This document shows positions 7,693-15,399 of a DNA stretch of 32,830 nucleotides, in pieces. The notes below the pieces were generated by a model. That model ran no database searches and was not told the DNA's origin. It saw nothing but the letters and a program-made list of their open reading frames with translations. The position numbers and the translations under genes were made by a program. Source of the DNA: M0108 sp937862735 (lineage in GTDB: Bacteria; Pseudomonadota; Gammaproteobacteria; Chromatiales; Chromatiaceae); contig CALMDH010000231.1 in the NCBI GenBank assembly GCA_937862735.1, positions 1 to 32,830 of the forward strand. The letters are read 5' to 3'. Position 1 is the stretch's first letter. Each line of letters starts with the position of its first letter.

Positions 7693-7728
7693 GGTGCCCC
7701 GGCACCGGCCCCCCCGGCGGGGGGCCGG
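7693..7728. terminator. Pair of strong GC hairpins after ARPP-1 gene
   Basis: GGTGC/GCACC (7693-7706) is followed by a near-perfect 10-bp stem CCGGCCCCCC/GGGGGGCCGG (7705-7728). They lie just 3' of the ARPP-1 stop on the minus strand. There is no T-run, so this is a weak or Rho-assisted terminator at best, or an mRNA-stabilising hairpin between two cotranscribed genes. Confidence 0.4.
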
Positions 7729-7736
7729 GCCCCAGC

Positions 7737-8729
7737 TCAGCGGCCGCCCGGGTAACGCCGCAGGGGCCGGCGGCTCCAGGGCTCGGGCTGGTCATCCGCC
7801 TCGGCGCGGTGGAAGGCGCAGAGGTGGATGATCTGCTCCGCCTTGACCAGGGCGCCGCCGGTGAGGTCGGGCGCCCGCAGGCGCCAGTCCTCGCCCTCGC
7901 CCACTGCCGGGAAGCGCTCGACCGCGGCCGCGGCGATAGCCGTCATCCAGGCAGCCGGGTCGAAGGGCGCCCGCGCCGGGATCGCCGGGACCGCGGCGAG
8001 GGCCGTGTCGAGGGCGTCCAAAGCATAGCACTCCACGAGTTTGGGCAGCAGGGCGGCCAGGGTGGCGGGGCTGTCGAAGAGGTCGAGCCCGACCAGGCGG
8101 CCGTCGATGGCGAACAGCGTGCCGCATTGCCCCGGCCGGGGGCTGAAGGCGGCCTGATAGCCGTCCAGCCGCGCGCGATGACCCTCGTAGAGCGCCGCGG
8201 CGGCATGAGTGGCGGAGTGGACGCCCATGCGGGCGGATTTATCGGCGATGTCGGCCCACACGCGCCCCTGATCGCTCTCGCGGGTGCCGCGCCGATGCAG
8301 AGACTCGCTGACATCGGCGGCCTTGCGGGCGCGGCCGCTGGCGTAGTGGGCGCGGCGGGCGCCGGCGAACTCGGCGGACTGGGAGCGCCAGCGCCCGGCC
8401 TCGACGCAGGAGACGGGGATGATGATGGTCCGGCGCGCCGGGGCCAGGACGCTGAGGTTGAGGATGCGGTTCTGCTTGGCGCCGACCAGTTCCTCGCCGT
8501 CCAGGAGCAGCACCGGCAGGTCGCCGTCGTTGACGAAGCACAACTGCGGCACGCTGCCGCCCTCGCCGAGTTCGGTGACCCGGGCGGTCCCGTCCGCCAG
8601 GGCCTGGTCGAGGAGCCGGTAGCCCGGCAGCTCCGGTCCCGGGGCCAGCAGGGGGTAGAGGGTGAGGTTGAGGTGCTGCAGGGGGGTCCCCAGGGTTACC
8701 TGAGCCAGACGGTCGGCGATCATGGTCAT
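7737..8729 (-). CDS. ARPP-1 family domain protein
   Basis: A 330-residue protein of the ARPP-1 family (named for its association with ADP-ribosylglycohydrolase and phosphatase domains). Conserved core stretches are LNLTLYPLLAP, LLLDGEELVGAKQNRILNLSVL, IIIPVSCVEAGRW, VHSATHAA, GTLFAIDGRLVGLDLFD and LVECYALDAL. The biochemical function of the family is not established; a link to NAD/ADP-ribose biology is inferred from neighbours elsewhere. I chose ATG 8727-8729 (MTMIADRL) rather than ATG 8753. A degenerate second copy at 11417-11530 keeps this ATG (MSVIAEQL) but not the upstream one, and GAGGA lies before it. C-terminal residues (PWSRRPLRRYPGGR) are basic and probably disordered. Confidence 0.8.
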   Translation of the reverse strand: MTMIADRLAQVTLGTPLQHLNLTLYPLLAPGPELPGYRLLDQALADGTARVTELGEGGSVPQLCFVNDGDLPVLLLDGEELVGAKQNRILNLSVLAPARRTIIIPVSCVEAGRWRSQSAEFAGARRAHYASGRARKAADVSESLHRRGTRESDQGRVWADIADKSARMGVHSATHAAAALYEGHRARLDGYQAAFSPRPGQCGTLFAIDGRLVGLDLFDSPATLAALLPKLVECYALDALDTALAAVPAIPARAPFDPAAWMTAIAAAAVERFPAVGEGEDWRLRAPDLTGGALVKAEQIIHLCAFHRAEADDQPEPWSRRPLRRYPGGR

Positions 8730-9006
8730 GCGCGGGTCCTCGGTGGTGAACATTGAGGCGGCATGGTAGCGGGGGGGTGCGACAAGGTTGGTCGCGGCAG
8801 ATGGGGGAGGGCGCCTGCCGGTCGGGGTGGGGCAGGGGCGCTAGGCTGGGGGGAAGGGGGAAAGAGCCGCCGGTATGAGCAGAAAGGTGGGAACAGTTGT
8901 TAATCACACAAGCATAGTTTGTGGATAGGACAGGTTGAACACGTGACGGCAATGCCAGAAAGGGAGACATGCCGAAAACAGCGATGGCAAGACGGTCCTA
9001 TCGGCG
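8730..9006. other. Intergenic stretch with a dispersed repeat
   Basis: No convincing gene. The first about 70 bp is the ARPP-1 leader, shared with the relic at 11417-11530. 8760-8890 is G-rich and unremarkable. From about 8909 it holds repeat copy A, described separately. Confidence 0.5.
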
Positions 9007-9019
9007 TCAAGGCGTGGCT
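8909..9019 (-). repeat. Dispersed repeat, copy A
   Basis: Similar to 21266-21365 over about 100 bp. Shared landmarks on the plus strand are CACACA, TTTGTGG, AACACG, CAATGCCAGAAAGG, TCAAGG and GTGGC at equivalent spacing. Both copies lie on the 3' side of a minus-strand gene and overlap its last codons. It could be a small non-autonomous element or a fragment of a common lost gene; on the minus strand both can be read as FWHxRH followed by a hydrophobic run. Confidence 0.5.
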
Positions 9020-11076
9020 GGGGGATGGGGGCTATGACGGTCAACCCGCAGCCCCTCAGGGATATTGAGCAGTTCCACGTCCTCATCACAATCCAACGAA
9101 GTCAGTTGGGGCACCGGTGAAAGGTCCAAAGTGGTGATCTGGTTGTTTTCACATTTGAGCCAGTTCATGTTTATTGCTGGTGAGAGGTGCAACATGGCGA
9201 GCTGGTTGCTGGAGCAGATGAGAAAACGCAAGTTGGGAACTGGCGATAGATCCAACGCGGTGAGCATGTTGTCAGCGCAGTAGAGCCCAGTCAGCTCCGC
9301 CACCGGTGAGAGATCCAATTTAGTGAGCTGGGTATGAGCGCAGGAGAGCCCAGTCAGCCTTGGCACCGGGGTAAGGTCCAATGCGGTGAGCGGGTTGTCG
9401 CGACAGATAAGCACAGCCAGCCCCGGCACTGGCGAAAGATCCAATCGGGTGAGCTGGTTGTTATTGCACCAGAGAGCCTTCAGCTCTGACATTGGGGAGA
9501 AGTCCAAACTGATGAGGTGGTTTTCCTCGCAATTAAGTTCGGTCAGCCCTGGCACCGGCGAGAGATCCAAGACTGTGAGCCGATTATTCGCGCAATTAAG
9601 TTCGATCAAGCCTGGCACGGGTGAAAGGTCCAGGGTGGTGAGCTGGTTGGACCAGCAGTCGAGCTCGATTAGCCCTGGCACAGGCGTGAGGTCTAATGCG
9701 GTGAGTTGGTTGTCACCGCAGCTGAGCTTGGTCAGCCCTGGCACTGGTGTGAGGTCAATTGCGGTGAGCCGGGTGTCCCAGCAGCCGAGCTCAGTAAGCC
9801 CCGGCACTAGCGTGAGGTCCAAGGCAGTTAGCTGCTTGTTACCGTGGTGGAGCTTGGTCAGCCCCGGTACTGCTGATAGGTCCAATGTGGTGAGTTGGTT
9901 ATTCTGGCAACAGAGATCGGATAGCTGAGGCACCAGCTTGAGATCCAATCCGGTGAGCTGGTTTTCCTCGCAGTGGAGTGTGGAAATCCCAGGCACTGGT
10001 GAAAGATCCAATGTGCATAGCAGGTTATGCTGGCAGTAGAGCTCGGTCAGCCCCGTCACTGGCGTGAGGTCCAATGCGGTGAGGTGGTTATTACCGCAGC
10101 TGAGCCTGGTCAGCCATGGAACCGGTGAGAGGTCTAATACGGTAAGCTGGTTGCGCTGGCAGCCGAGCTCAATTAGCCCCGGAACGGGGGAAAGATCCAA
10201 CGCAGTGAGCTGGTTGCTATGGCAAAAAAGACCGGTAAGTTTCGGCACCGGCGTTAGGTCTAATATGGATAGTTGGTTGTTATGGCAAAAAAGACTGGTT
10301 AGCTCCCGCACTGGCGTAAGGTCCAATGTGGCTAGCTGGTTGTATGTGCAGTAAAGTTCAATCAGCCTGGGCACAGGGGTGAGGTCCAAAGTGGTGAGCT
10401 GGTTGTCATCACAGGACAGCAGAGTCAGCCCCGACACTGGTGAAAGATCCAAGGTAGTGATTGGATTGTCCTGGCATACGAGCCTGGTCAATCCTGGCAC
10501 CGGGGTGAGAACCAACTTAGTAAGTCGGTTCCTGAAGCAATGCAGTTCCCTAAGTTCAGGAACCTGGGAGAGATTGAGCGATCCCAAACCGATACGCAGG
10601 CATACAAGGATTTGCATTTGATGCAGAACTGGTTGGAAGGAGACAGGCTCTTGTTGCCATTCGTCAACAAAAAACCCCAGCTTCCGGATGAGTAACTCAG
10701 GCTCCCAGTCCCCGGGGACAATTGGCAGGCGATTGAAGTCCCAGGCCAGGCTAACAATAGCGCCGTCCTCCAGCGCAAAGTCAATCGGCTCGAAGCTTTG
10801 ACACTCCATTGGCTCGAGACGGGTCTGAGTAAACGTGTCGAGCAGGGTCTCGGGGGCCATCCTCAGCGCCTCAGCCCAGCGCTGGATCTGGCGGTAGTCT
10901 GGACCACGCAGCAGGTAATCCCCAAGCCTGAAACGCGCCTCACCCGGATCGCTACCTTGGATCTGTTTCAATCTTTCCTCGTTTGCTTGCCTAAGGTCCG
11001 ATGCAGTGCGTGGTGCCGGACCGGCCATATCTGAACCAGAGTGGTGAATCGGGGTGTTTTTCGTATTGATGGCCAT
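9007..11076 (-). CDS. Leucine-rich repeat protein, 21-residue repeats
   Basis: A 689-residue protein; ATG 11074-11076 has AGGAGA 7 nt upstream. Residues 1-158 form a non-repeat head with two recognisable parts: FRLGDYLLRGPDYRQIQRWAE (helical) and a section around SLAWDFNRLPIVPGDWEPELLIRKL. From about residue 175 there are 23 full units and one partial unit of exactly 21 residues, consensus LTxLxCxxNQLTxLDLSPVPG. This is the Cys-containing LRR type. No signal peptide, sortase motif or membrane segment is visible, so it is probably cytoplasmic and binds a protein partner. The last residues (RHSPHPPATP) are encoded by a dispersed repeat, so the original C-terminus may be replaced. It is flanked by an intact and a relic ARPP-1 gene. 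Confidence 0.85.
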   Translation of the reverse strand: MAINTKNTPIHHSGSDMAGPAPRTASDLRQANEERLKQIQGSDPGEARFRLGDYLLRGPDYRQIQRWAEALRMAPETLLDTFTQTRLEPMECQSFEPIDFALEDGAIVSLAWDFNRLPIVPGDWEPELLIRKLGFFVDEWQQEPVSFQPVLHQMQILVCLRIGLGSLNLSQVPELRELHCFRNRLTKLVLTPVPGLTRLVCQDNPITTLDLSPVSGLTLLSCDDNQLTTLDLTPVPRLIELYCTYNQLATLDLTPVRELTSLFCHNNQLSILDLTPVPKLTGLFCHSNQLTALDLSPVPGLIELGCQRNQLTVLDLSPVPWLTRLSCGNNHLTALDLTPVTGLTELYCQHNLLCTLDLSPVPGISTLHCEENQLTGLDLKLVPQLSDLCCQNNQLTTLDLSAVPGLTKLHHGNKQLTALDLTLVPGLTELGCWDTRLTAIDLTPVPGLTKLSCGDNQLTALDLTPVPGLIELDCWSNQLTTLDLSPVPGLIELNCANNRLTVLDLSPVPGLTELNCEENHLISLDFSPMSELKALWCNNNQLTRLDLSPVPGLAVLICRDNPLTALDLTPVPRLTGLSCAHTQLTKLDLSPVAELTGLYCADNMLTALDLSPVPNLRFLICSSNQLAMLHLSPAINMNWLKCENNQITTLDLSPVPQLTSLDCDEDVELLNIPEGLRVDRHSPHPPATP
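9051..10554 (-). repeat. 63-bp tandem repeat array coding the LRR units
   Basis: About 24 head-to-tail 63-bp units, recognisable on the plus strand by the recurring GTGAGCTGGTTG and GGTGAGAGGTCCAA-like blocks. Units keep frame and exact length but diverge at the Cys-flanking positions. This is coding repetition, not a CRISPR array: spacer-like parts vary only partially and remain translated. Confidence 0.85.
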
Positions 11077-11416
11077 CTACGTTCTCCTGGCTGTAGTCGA
11101 TTGGATAAGAAGAGATGCGAGTCCTTACACTTAGGGAAAAATCTTTGTCGGCCGCAATAAGCTGTTAATCAAGAATGCGCCGTTGGCGAAACAGCAAGCA
11201 GCCATGCGTCAAGGGGTGGCTGGCGGGCACCGCATCCAGGTCGGCAAAAGCATATCACCCCCCTCTCTGGGCAGGGAGACGTAGAGAGTGCGGATGGGTT
11301 CTAAAAGGACGTGTCCGACCAGCCAGTCTGCAATGGCGAAGAGGGGCCCGTACTGCCTTGGCGGAAGGGTGAAGGCGGTTAGTTAGGTATACAGTCGCTA
11401 AGGAGGTTGCATGGGC
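11077..11416. other. Intergenic region, no gene seen
   Basis: No supported gene. The block at 11208-11230 (GCGTCAAGGGGTGGCTGG) resembles one edge of the dispersed repeat at 9007-9019, and GTTAATCA at about 11165 resembles its other edge. It could be a third, internally deleted copy; the match is short. Confidence 0.3.
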
Positions 11417-11530
11417 TCACCAGGATTACTTGAGCCAGCTGTTCAGCTATCACGGACATTCGCTGTTCCCCGGTGGTGGTGATGAGGAGCCATGGTAATC
11501 AGAAGGGGCGACAAACCTAGTCACGCAAGT
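11417..11530 (-). pseudogene. Relic of a second ARPP-1 gene (leader and first codons)
   Basis: About 65% nucleotide similarity to 8687-8800, covering the 5' leader and start of the ARPP-1 gene, in the same orientation. Read on the minus strand from the ATG near 11459 it gives MSVIAEQLAQVIL, matching MTMIADRLAQVTL of the intact gene, and then loses similarity. The conserved start supports the start chosen for the intact gene. It shows that ARPP-1 was once duplicated and that the LRR gene lies between the two copies. Confidence 0.6.
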
Positions 11531-11726
11531 ACGGGGGCACCCTCCCCCGCCAAGCTGGGCCAAGGAAGACAGGATGTGCCTGGATGGGGAGAGCGCCGTA
11601 AAAATGGAGCTGGGAAGATTGCACCCCACCCTTTAAGAGTACCCTCCACCGCCAGAATGATGAGAGCCTGGTCACGATGAAGGGCACTATAAGTAGGGCA
11701 ACAATAAATGTTGTTGACTCTGTAAT
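11531..11726. other. Short intergenic stretch downstream of the GIY-YIG gene
   Basis: No gene recognised. A small CAACA/TGTTG hairpin lies at about 11699-11714, 3' of the minus-strand gene stop. It is too weak to call a terminator. Confidence 0.3.
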
Positions 11727-14087
11727 CTAGGCGATCTTTTGCCGGGGAAGCCCTACGAGAAGATCATCAAATTCGGCAAGTTCCTGTCGCTCTTTTGCCC
11801 GCTGCAGGACCTGTGCTAACTTTGCCAACCTAACGGCACGCTCCACGGCTACTCCAGTGTCGGTTGGCACGTTCGCCGCGCCACGCCAGGGTAAGGGTAT
11901 AAAAAGATCATCGGCTCGATGCAAAGGATAAAGTCCAAACCGCCCGAAATTTTTCTGCATCCATTCTCGTCCGTCTATATCCTCTGGGTGTAAAACAATT
12001 TGGATACGCCGGGCACACCTAACCTGAATACGTAATGATACTGCTTTATCGACCTCGCGAATCTGACCCAAAGAGGCTAATTCGCCCGCGCCCATTAGTT
12101 TAGGGTCCTGTATCTCAGTGAGTATAGCCGCGACATGCTGATCTTGGGTGACCTCGGCAAGAACTGCATCAAGTCCTTCGCCCAGAAAGATATCAAGTAA
12201 CATTTTTCGCATGCCTGAGGCATGCGTCGGGAGGTCAAAACCATGACGTTTCTCCCAGTCCCCCTGGGAGCGAAATAAGCCATAAAGATGACCTGATTGA
12301 ATATTTTTTAGCCGATCAAAACCGACTACAAATTTCATATAAAAAGATTCGATGATATAGGCCAGGGCCTCGTTCTCCACCCTGGCAACGATCCGCCCAA
12401 TCTGCTTTGGCGTACACCCCTTTTCGAGTAACTTACGAAGTCGCTCAAGTCGCGGTTCATTGTAGAAAGTCTTACCAGAGCGGGCATTGGCGAAGTGCTG
12501 ACCAAGGCGGTTTCCCTTGCCTTTACCGACATAAAATATTTCCTGAGTACTTGGATCTCGTAATACATAGACATAATAGGAACCGCAAGCATGTGGTTGA
12601 TCGTCATCCGAGAAATCTCCTTGTGGTGTAACGGGCAAATCGTAGCCAACCTGATAATCCCAGTTCCCCACTGCACGAAACCGGTCATCATGGTGTCCTG
12701 GCACGACATTGGACAGAGATGCCATGCCATAAACCGACTTAATCAGAAGTGCCTCGATAGCGTAGGCCGCATGTGAACTAAGACCGCGTGCCACGACGCG
12801 CGGAATGTCGTTAGGTGATACGCCCCGGCGTAATAGCTCTTTGATTTTGTAAATTTTATTAGCTTCTGCTTCAGTATTGACAATCGAATCATTCGCGTTG
12901 ACCAAAACCCCAGAATTTTCTTCAGCTTTCAGAATATCATCGGGTATTACTCCCAATTTTATATCTTTCTTGTCTTTCTTGTCTTTCTCGTCCGGATCTT
13001 CGAGTCCATCGTTGAGATTAATCGTACGAAAATGCTGTAAGGCGCGATCGTATGCTCCCTTTCCAACATAGAAGGGCTGATGATTATCAGAATCCAAGAG
13101 TACGTAGACATAGTAGCGTCCAGTAATATCCGGCGAATCGGTTAATTTTGCATCTTTTTCCGCAGGTAATTGCAAAGCATCGGCGAGCTGCTGAATTACG
13201 GCAGACGGATCAGTACAAGCCACAGGAGTGGGTTCTTGAGGGGGTTGAGGAGGGTATTCTTGATCATTTTCTTCTCCAACCACCTTTTCATTTACATCCC
13301 CCTGTCTCCTTTTCCTATATATTGTGTTTTTAGGCTGTGCGACTTTCGGAAGCCCCTTCCCATCATCGATCAACTGCGGATAGATGACCGAGAACTCTTC
13401 TGGCATGTCAAACCGTGCTTTAATTGGATCAAAAGCTTCTTGAAGGAGAAAACTGGGAGAATCCAGTCGACCTCCAATTTCCTGAATGAGACTCCACAGC
13501 GGCTTGTTGTCAGAAAGAAGTGTTGAGAAATCCTGTTTAGCATTTCTGCCAGCCAACGGTTCTTGAAAATAACATTTGTTTTCACTGCCTTCCCAAAAAA
13601 GCCATTGGGAGTTATTAAATCCCATATAGGCCTGTTGATCAAGGCTGGCGTCACAGGTTAATTTTTCATCCGACCATAAGTGGATATTACCTAGAAAGGC
13701 ACATAATCCGAACCGAGGTTGCTTGGTCACTGGTACTGGCCGATCTTTCCTCCATTGAAGGTGAGCACGGCCTATGCAGACAAGAAGCTGCCCAGCGCGA
13801 TCCCAAGCCCAATAAGGGGTAGAGTGATCCAAATCCGGCACTAATGGCGCCAAAATTCTTAGAATTTTGCGAAGATCGGTAGCTTTGATATTCTGTTTTG
13901 CAAGATGATATTTTGTTCTGCTTGAACAATAACGATCCAAGAATAATTCATCAGATTCTGATTCGTTATTTCCAGCTTCAAAAAAATATTTAATTACATT
14001 CGAATGATTCCACACCGGATTATCCCCTCTTGGTTGGTATTGATTTTGAGGACTACTCTTCTCTTTGTCAGTAGAGATAATGAACAC
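11727..14087 (-). CDS. Double GIY-YIG (LEM-3-like) nuclease-domain protein
   Basis: A 786-residue protein. Residues 1-250 form a unique N-terminal region (NLRK-like helix DLRKILRILAPLVPD at about 71-85, FGLCAFLGNIHLWSD at about 126-140). Two GIY-YIG domains follow, each with the LEM-3-like form: YYVYVL with FYVGKG at 325-343 and again at 504-522, each closed by a GHH or GHL motif (about 465 and 615). GIY-YIG domains cut DNA with one metal ion. The first domain has an acidic/lysine-rich insertion from a 9-bp tandem repeat (12964-12990). A third helical segment closes the protein. The start is GTG at 14085-14087 without a clear ribosome site. GC is well below its neighbours, suggesting recent transfer. 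No operon partner is close. Confidence 0.8.
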   Translation of the reverse strand: MFIISTDKEKSSPQNQYQPRGDNPVWNHSNVIKYFFEAGNNESESDELFLDRYCSSRTKYHLAKQNIKATDLRKILRILAPLVPDLDHSTPYWAWDRAGQLLVCIGRAHLQWRKDRPVPVTKQPRFGLCAFLGNIHLWSDEKLTCDASLDQQAYMGFNNSQWLFWEGSENKCYFQEPLAGRNAKQDFSTLLSDNKPLWSLIQEIGGRLDSPSFLLQEAFDPIKARFDMPEEFSVIYPQLIDDGKGLPKVAQPKNTIYRKRRQGDVNEKVVGEENDQEYPPQPPQEPTPVACTDPSAVIQQLADALQLPAEKDAKLTDSPDITGRYYVYVLLDSDNHQPFYVGKGAYDRALQHFRTINLNDGLEDPDEKDKKDKKDIKLGVIPDDILKAEENSGVLVNANDSIVNTEAEANKIYKIKELLRRGVSPNDIPRVVARGLSSHAAYAIEALLIKSVYGMASLSNVVPGHHDDRFRAVGNWDYQVGYDLPVTPQGDFSDDDQPHACGSYYVYVLRDPSTQEIFYVGKGKGNRLGQHFANARSGKTFYNEPRLERLRKLLEKGCTPKQIGRIVARVENEALAYIIESFYMKFVVGFDRLKNIQSGHLYGLFRSQGDWEKRHGFDLPTHASGMRKMLLDIFLGEGLDAVLAEVTQDQHVAAILTEIQDPKLMGAGELASLGQIREVDKAVSLRIQVRCARRIQIVLHPEDIDGREWMQKNFGRFGLYPLHRADDLFIPLPWRGAANVPTDTGVAVERAVRLAKLAQVLQRAKERQELAEFDDLLVGLPRQKIA
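12964..12990 (-). repeat. 9-bp tandem repeat inside the GIY-YIG gene
   Basis: Three consecutive units of TCTTTCTTG (the last ends TCG) encode a Lys/Asp-rich stretch DEKDKKDKKD in a loop of the first GIY-YIG domain. Unit changes would keep the reading frame, so the loop length can vary by three residues per step. Confidence 0.7.
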
Positions 14088-14459
14088 TCATGCCGCTGAT
14101 GATAAGGCAAAGGCGGCCTTCCCAGGGAAGAATCCGGGGCAAGGGGCCGGTTCACAGACGCCAGTAGGTGCACCCGGGTTAGACGTGACAGGTTGGAGAG
14201 CGCTCTAGCCCGTCAGTGTGGGCTGGGGTAACTCACCCCCCCTGGCTAAGGAGAAGGGATAGGAATAGCACCCAGATCGGCCACTGTCACCGCTGGGCGG
14301 TAACAGCAATTTCGCCGCCGGAACGGCGGCCAGGTGACAGTCTCCCGCGAGAACCTCCCCAACGCCAGCGTTTGGCCATCTGACAAGCCGTGTCGCGACT
14401 GTCCGGTAGGATGCCTTTCAACGAGCCATCTATTTCAGCACCACCAGGAACCGCACGTT
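14088..14459. other. Intergenic region with a nested dyad
   Basis: No gene is supported in this 372-bp stretch. Its main structure is the nested inverted repeat at 14283-14341. A GAGCGCTC palindrome lies at about 14197-14204. Confidence 0.4.
14283..14341. other. Nested inverted repeat, 9-bp outer and 6-bp inner stem
   Basis: The outer arms ACTGTCACC (14283-14291) and GGTGACAGT (14333-14341) are perfect. Inside, GCCGCC (14314-14319) and GGCGGC (14325-14330) form a second stem with a GGAAC loop. It lies about 120 bp before a small gene. It may be a folded RNA leader, a recombination site or an operator; no T-run follows. Confidence 0.5.
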
Positions 14460-14762
14460 ATGCAGCCAGCCAATGGGCACGATCCTCTTTGTGAACCTGT
14501 TACCAGCCACAGCCTTAGCTCCCCCACCAACCCGCAGACAGGGCATCAGCCCGCGGAGCTGGAGGCAAGAAAACCGCTGACTCCCATTCAGCATCTGCAA
14601 TGGCGCGAGCAGATCAAGCAGGCGGTCATCGCGCACTATCGTGCCCAGAAGGAGAACTATCCAACATTCATCCGTCAACGCCGCGACCTGATCATCGGTC
14701 GCGTCATGAATGGCAGCAGCGTGGAGGAGGCGTTCCTGGCGGAGGCCAGTCGCCGTCGCTAA
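14460..14762 (+). CDS. Small hypothetical protein, 100 aa
   Basis: The chosen start is ATG at 14460-14462 (MQPANGHDP), with AGGA about 12 nt upstream; the frame is open further up. The first 45 residues look disordered. The C-terminal 45 (IKQAVIAHYRAQKENYPTFI, RQRRDLIIGRVMNGSSVEEAF) form charged helices. The C-terminal half is duplicated as a pseudogene at 22846-22994 with most residues conserved (HYRAKKDNYLTFIRQRRDL), which supports this being a real coding sequence under protein-level selection. No known family or motif; no neighbours on the same strand until 15020. Confidence 0.5.
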   Translation: MQPANGHDPLCEPVTSHSLSSPTNPQTGHQPAELEARKPLTPIQHLQWREQIKQAVIAHYRAQKENYPTFIRQRRDLIIGRVMNGSSVEEAFLAEASRRR

Positions 14763-14849
14763 GGCAATATTTACCGGCTTGGCCCTGGGCCATCCGCCCG
14801 GGGCACTGCTTCCCACTCACCGTTATCACAGGTAACCATGTTCTATCTG
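14618..14849 (+). repeat. Duplicated segment, copy 1
   Basis: Similar to 22846-23068 in the same orientation. It covers the C-terminal codons of the 100-aa protein and about 85 bp of downstream noncoding sequence, ending near TATCACAGGTAACCATG (TATCATCAGGTGAACAC in the partner). Similarity stops at about 14850. Confidence 0.65.
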
Positions 14850-15019
14850 ACACCTTCAACCAGGGGGGCGGGGACCGGACACCGACCGAACAAGCTGCCG
14901 GAGTCACGACAAGGTCTGACGCCCGGTGTCGGTAGAGTTACACCCCATCAGGCAGGCGGATCAACACGACCCGCCGCCTGAACCCTCAACCTCACCTCAA
15001 TTCTCCACGGGAGCGACTT

Positions 15020-15223
15020 ATGAGCACGCAGACTTTGCAAGACAGCAGCTATCGCACGATCGGCTATATCGAGACGGAGTATGACGGCAGGCAGGTGGGC
15101 AAGGATGCTTCGTATCGGGTCGTGGGCTACTACTATCCGCAAAGCAATGAGACGAAGGATGCGAGCTATTGCATGGTCGGACATGGCAATCTGCTGGCGT
15201 CTCTGATCACCTGTCCGCGATGA
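15020..15223 (+). CDS. Small YxxxGY-repeat protein, 67 aa
   Basis: ATG 15020 follows GGGAGCGACTT, a reasonable ribosome site. The protein has three similar units of about 18-21 residues beginning SSYRTIGYIE, ASYRVVGYYY and ASYCMVGHGN, each followed by a charged turn. Such short beta-repeats suggest a small sheet; length and composition fit a soluble cytoplasmic protein. No catalytic motif or signal peptide is seen. A strong rho-independent terminator lies 35 bp after the stop, so it is probably monocistronic or the last gene of a short transcript. I do not recognise a named family. Confidence 0.65.
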   Translation: MSTQTLQDSSYRTIGYIETEYDGRQVGKDASYRVVGYYYPQSNETKDASYCMVGHGNLLASLITCPR

Positions 15224-15257
15224 CGGCGGCAGAAGGGTCAGGGACGGGTTGACAACC

Positions 15258-15287
15258 AAAATCCCCCGGCCTCGGGGGATTTTTTTG
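15258..15287 (+). terminator. Rho-independent terminator
   Basis: AAAATCCCCC and GGGGGATTTT form a strong stem around GGCCTC, followed by an uninterrupted T-run (15280-15286). It ends the 67-aa gene transcript on the plus strand. The A-run on the 5' side lets it work in both directions. Confidence 0.9.
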
Positions 15288-15399
15288 GCCGATCGCTTCC
15301 CTGGGCGTGATAATCACGACGTACCGGTGCCCAAGAGGGGCAGCGCAGGCTGGCATCATGAACAAGCATGGACATTTCTAAGGGTGGGGGGAGATTGAT

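Noticed and set aside
7809..8756. Plus-strand open frame opposite ARPP-1
   Set aside because: Antisense shadow of a well-conserved family on the minus strand.
9051..10554. CRISPR-like regular repeat pattern, 63-bp period
   Set aside because: Units are coding LRR repeats with divergence spread along the unit; there is no exact repeat with unrelated spacers and no cas gene nearby.
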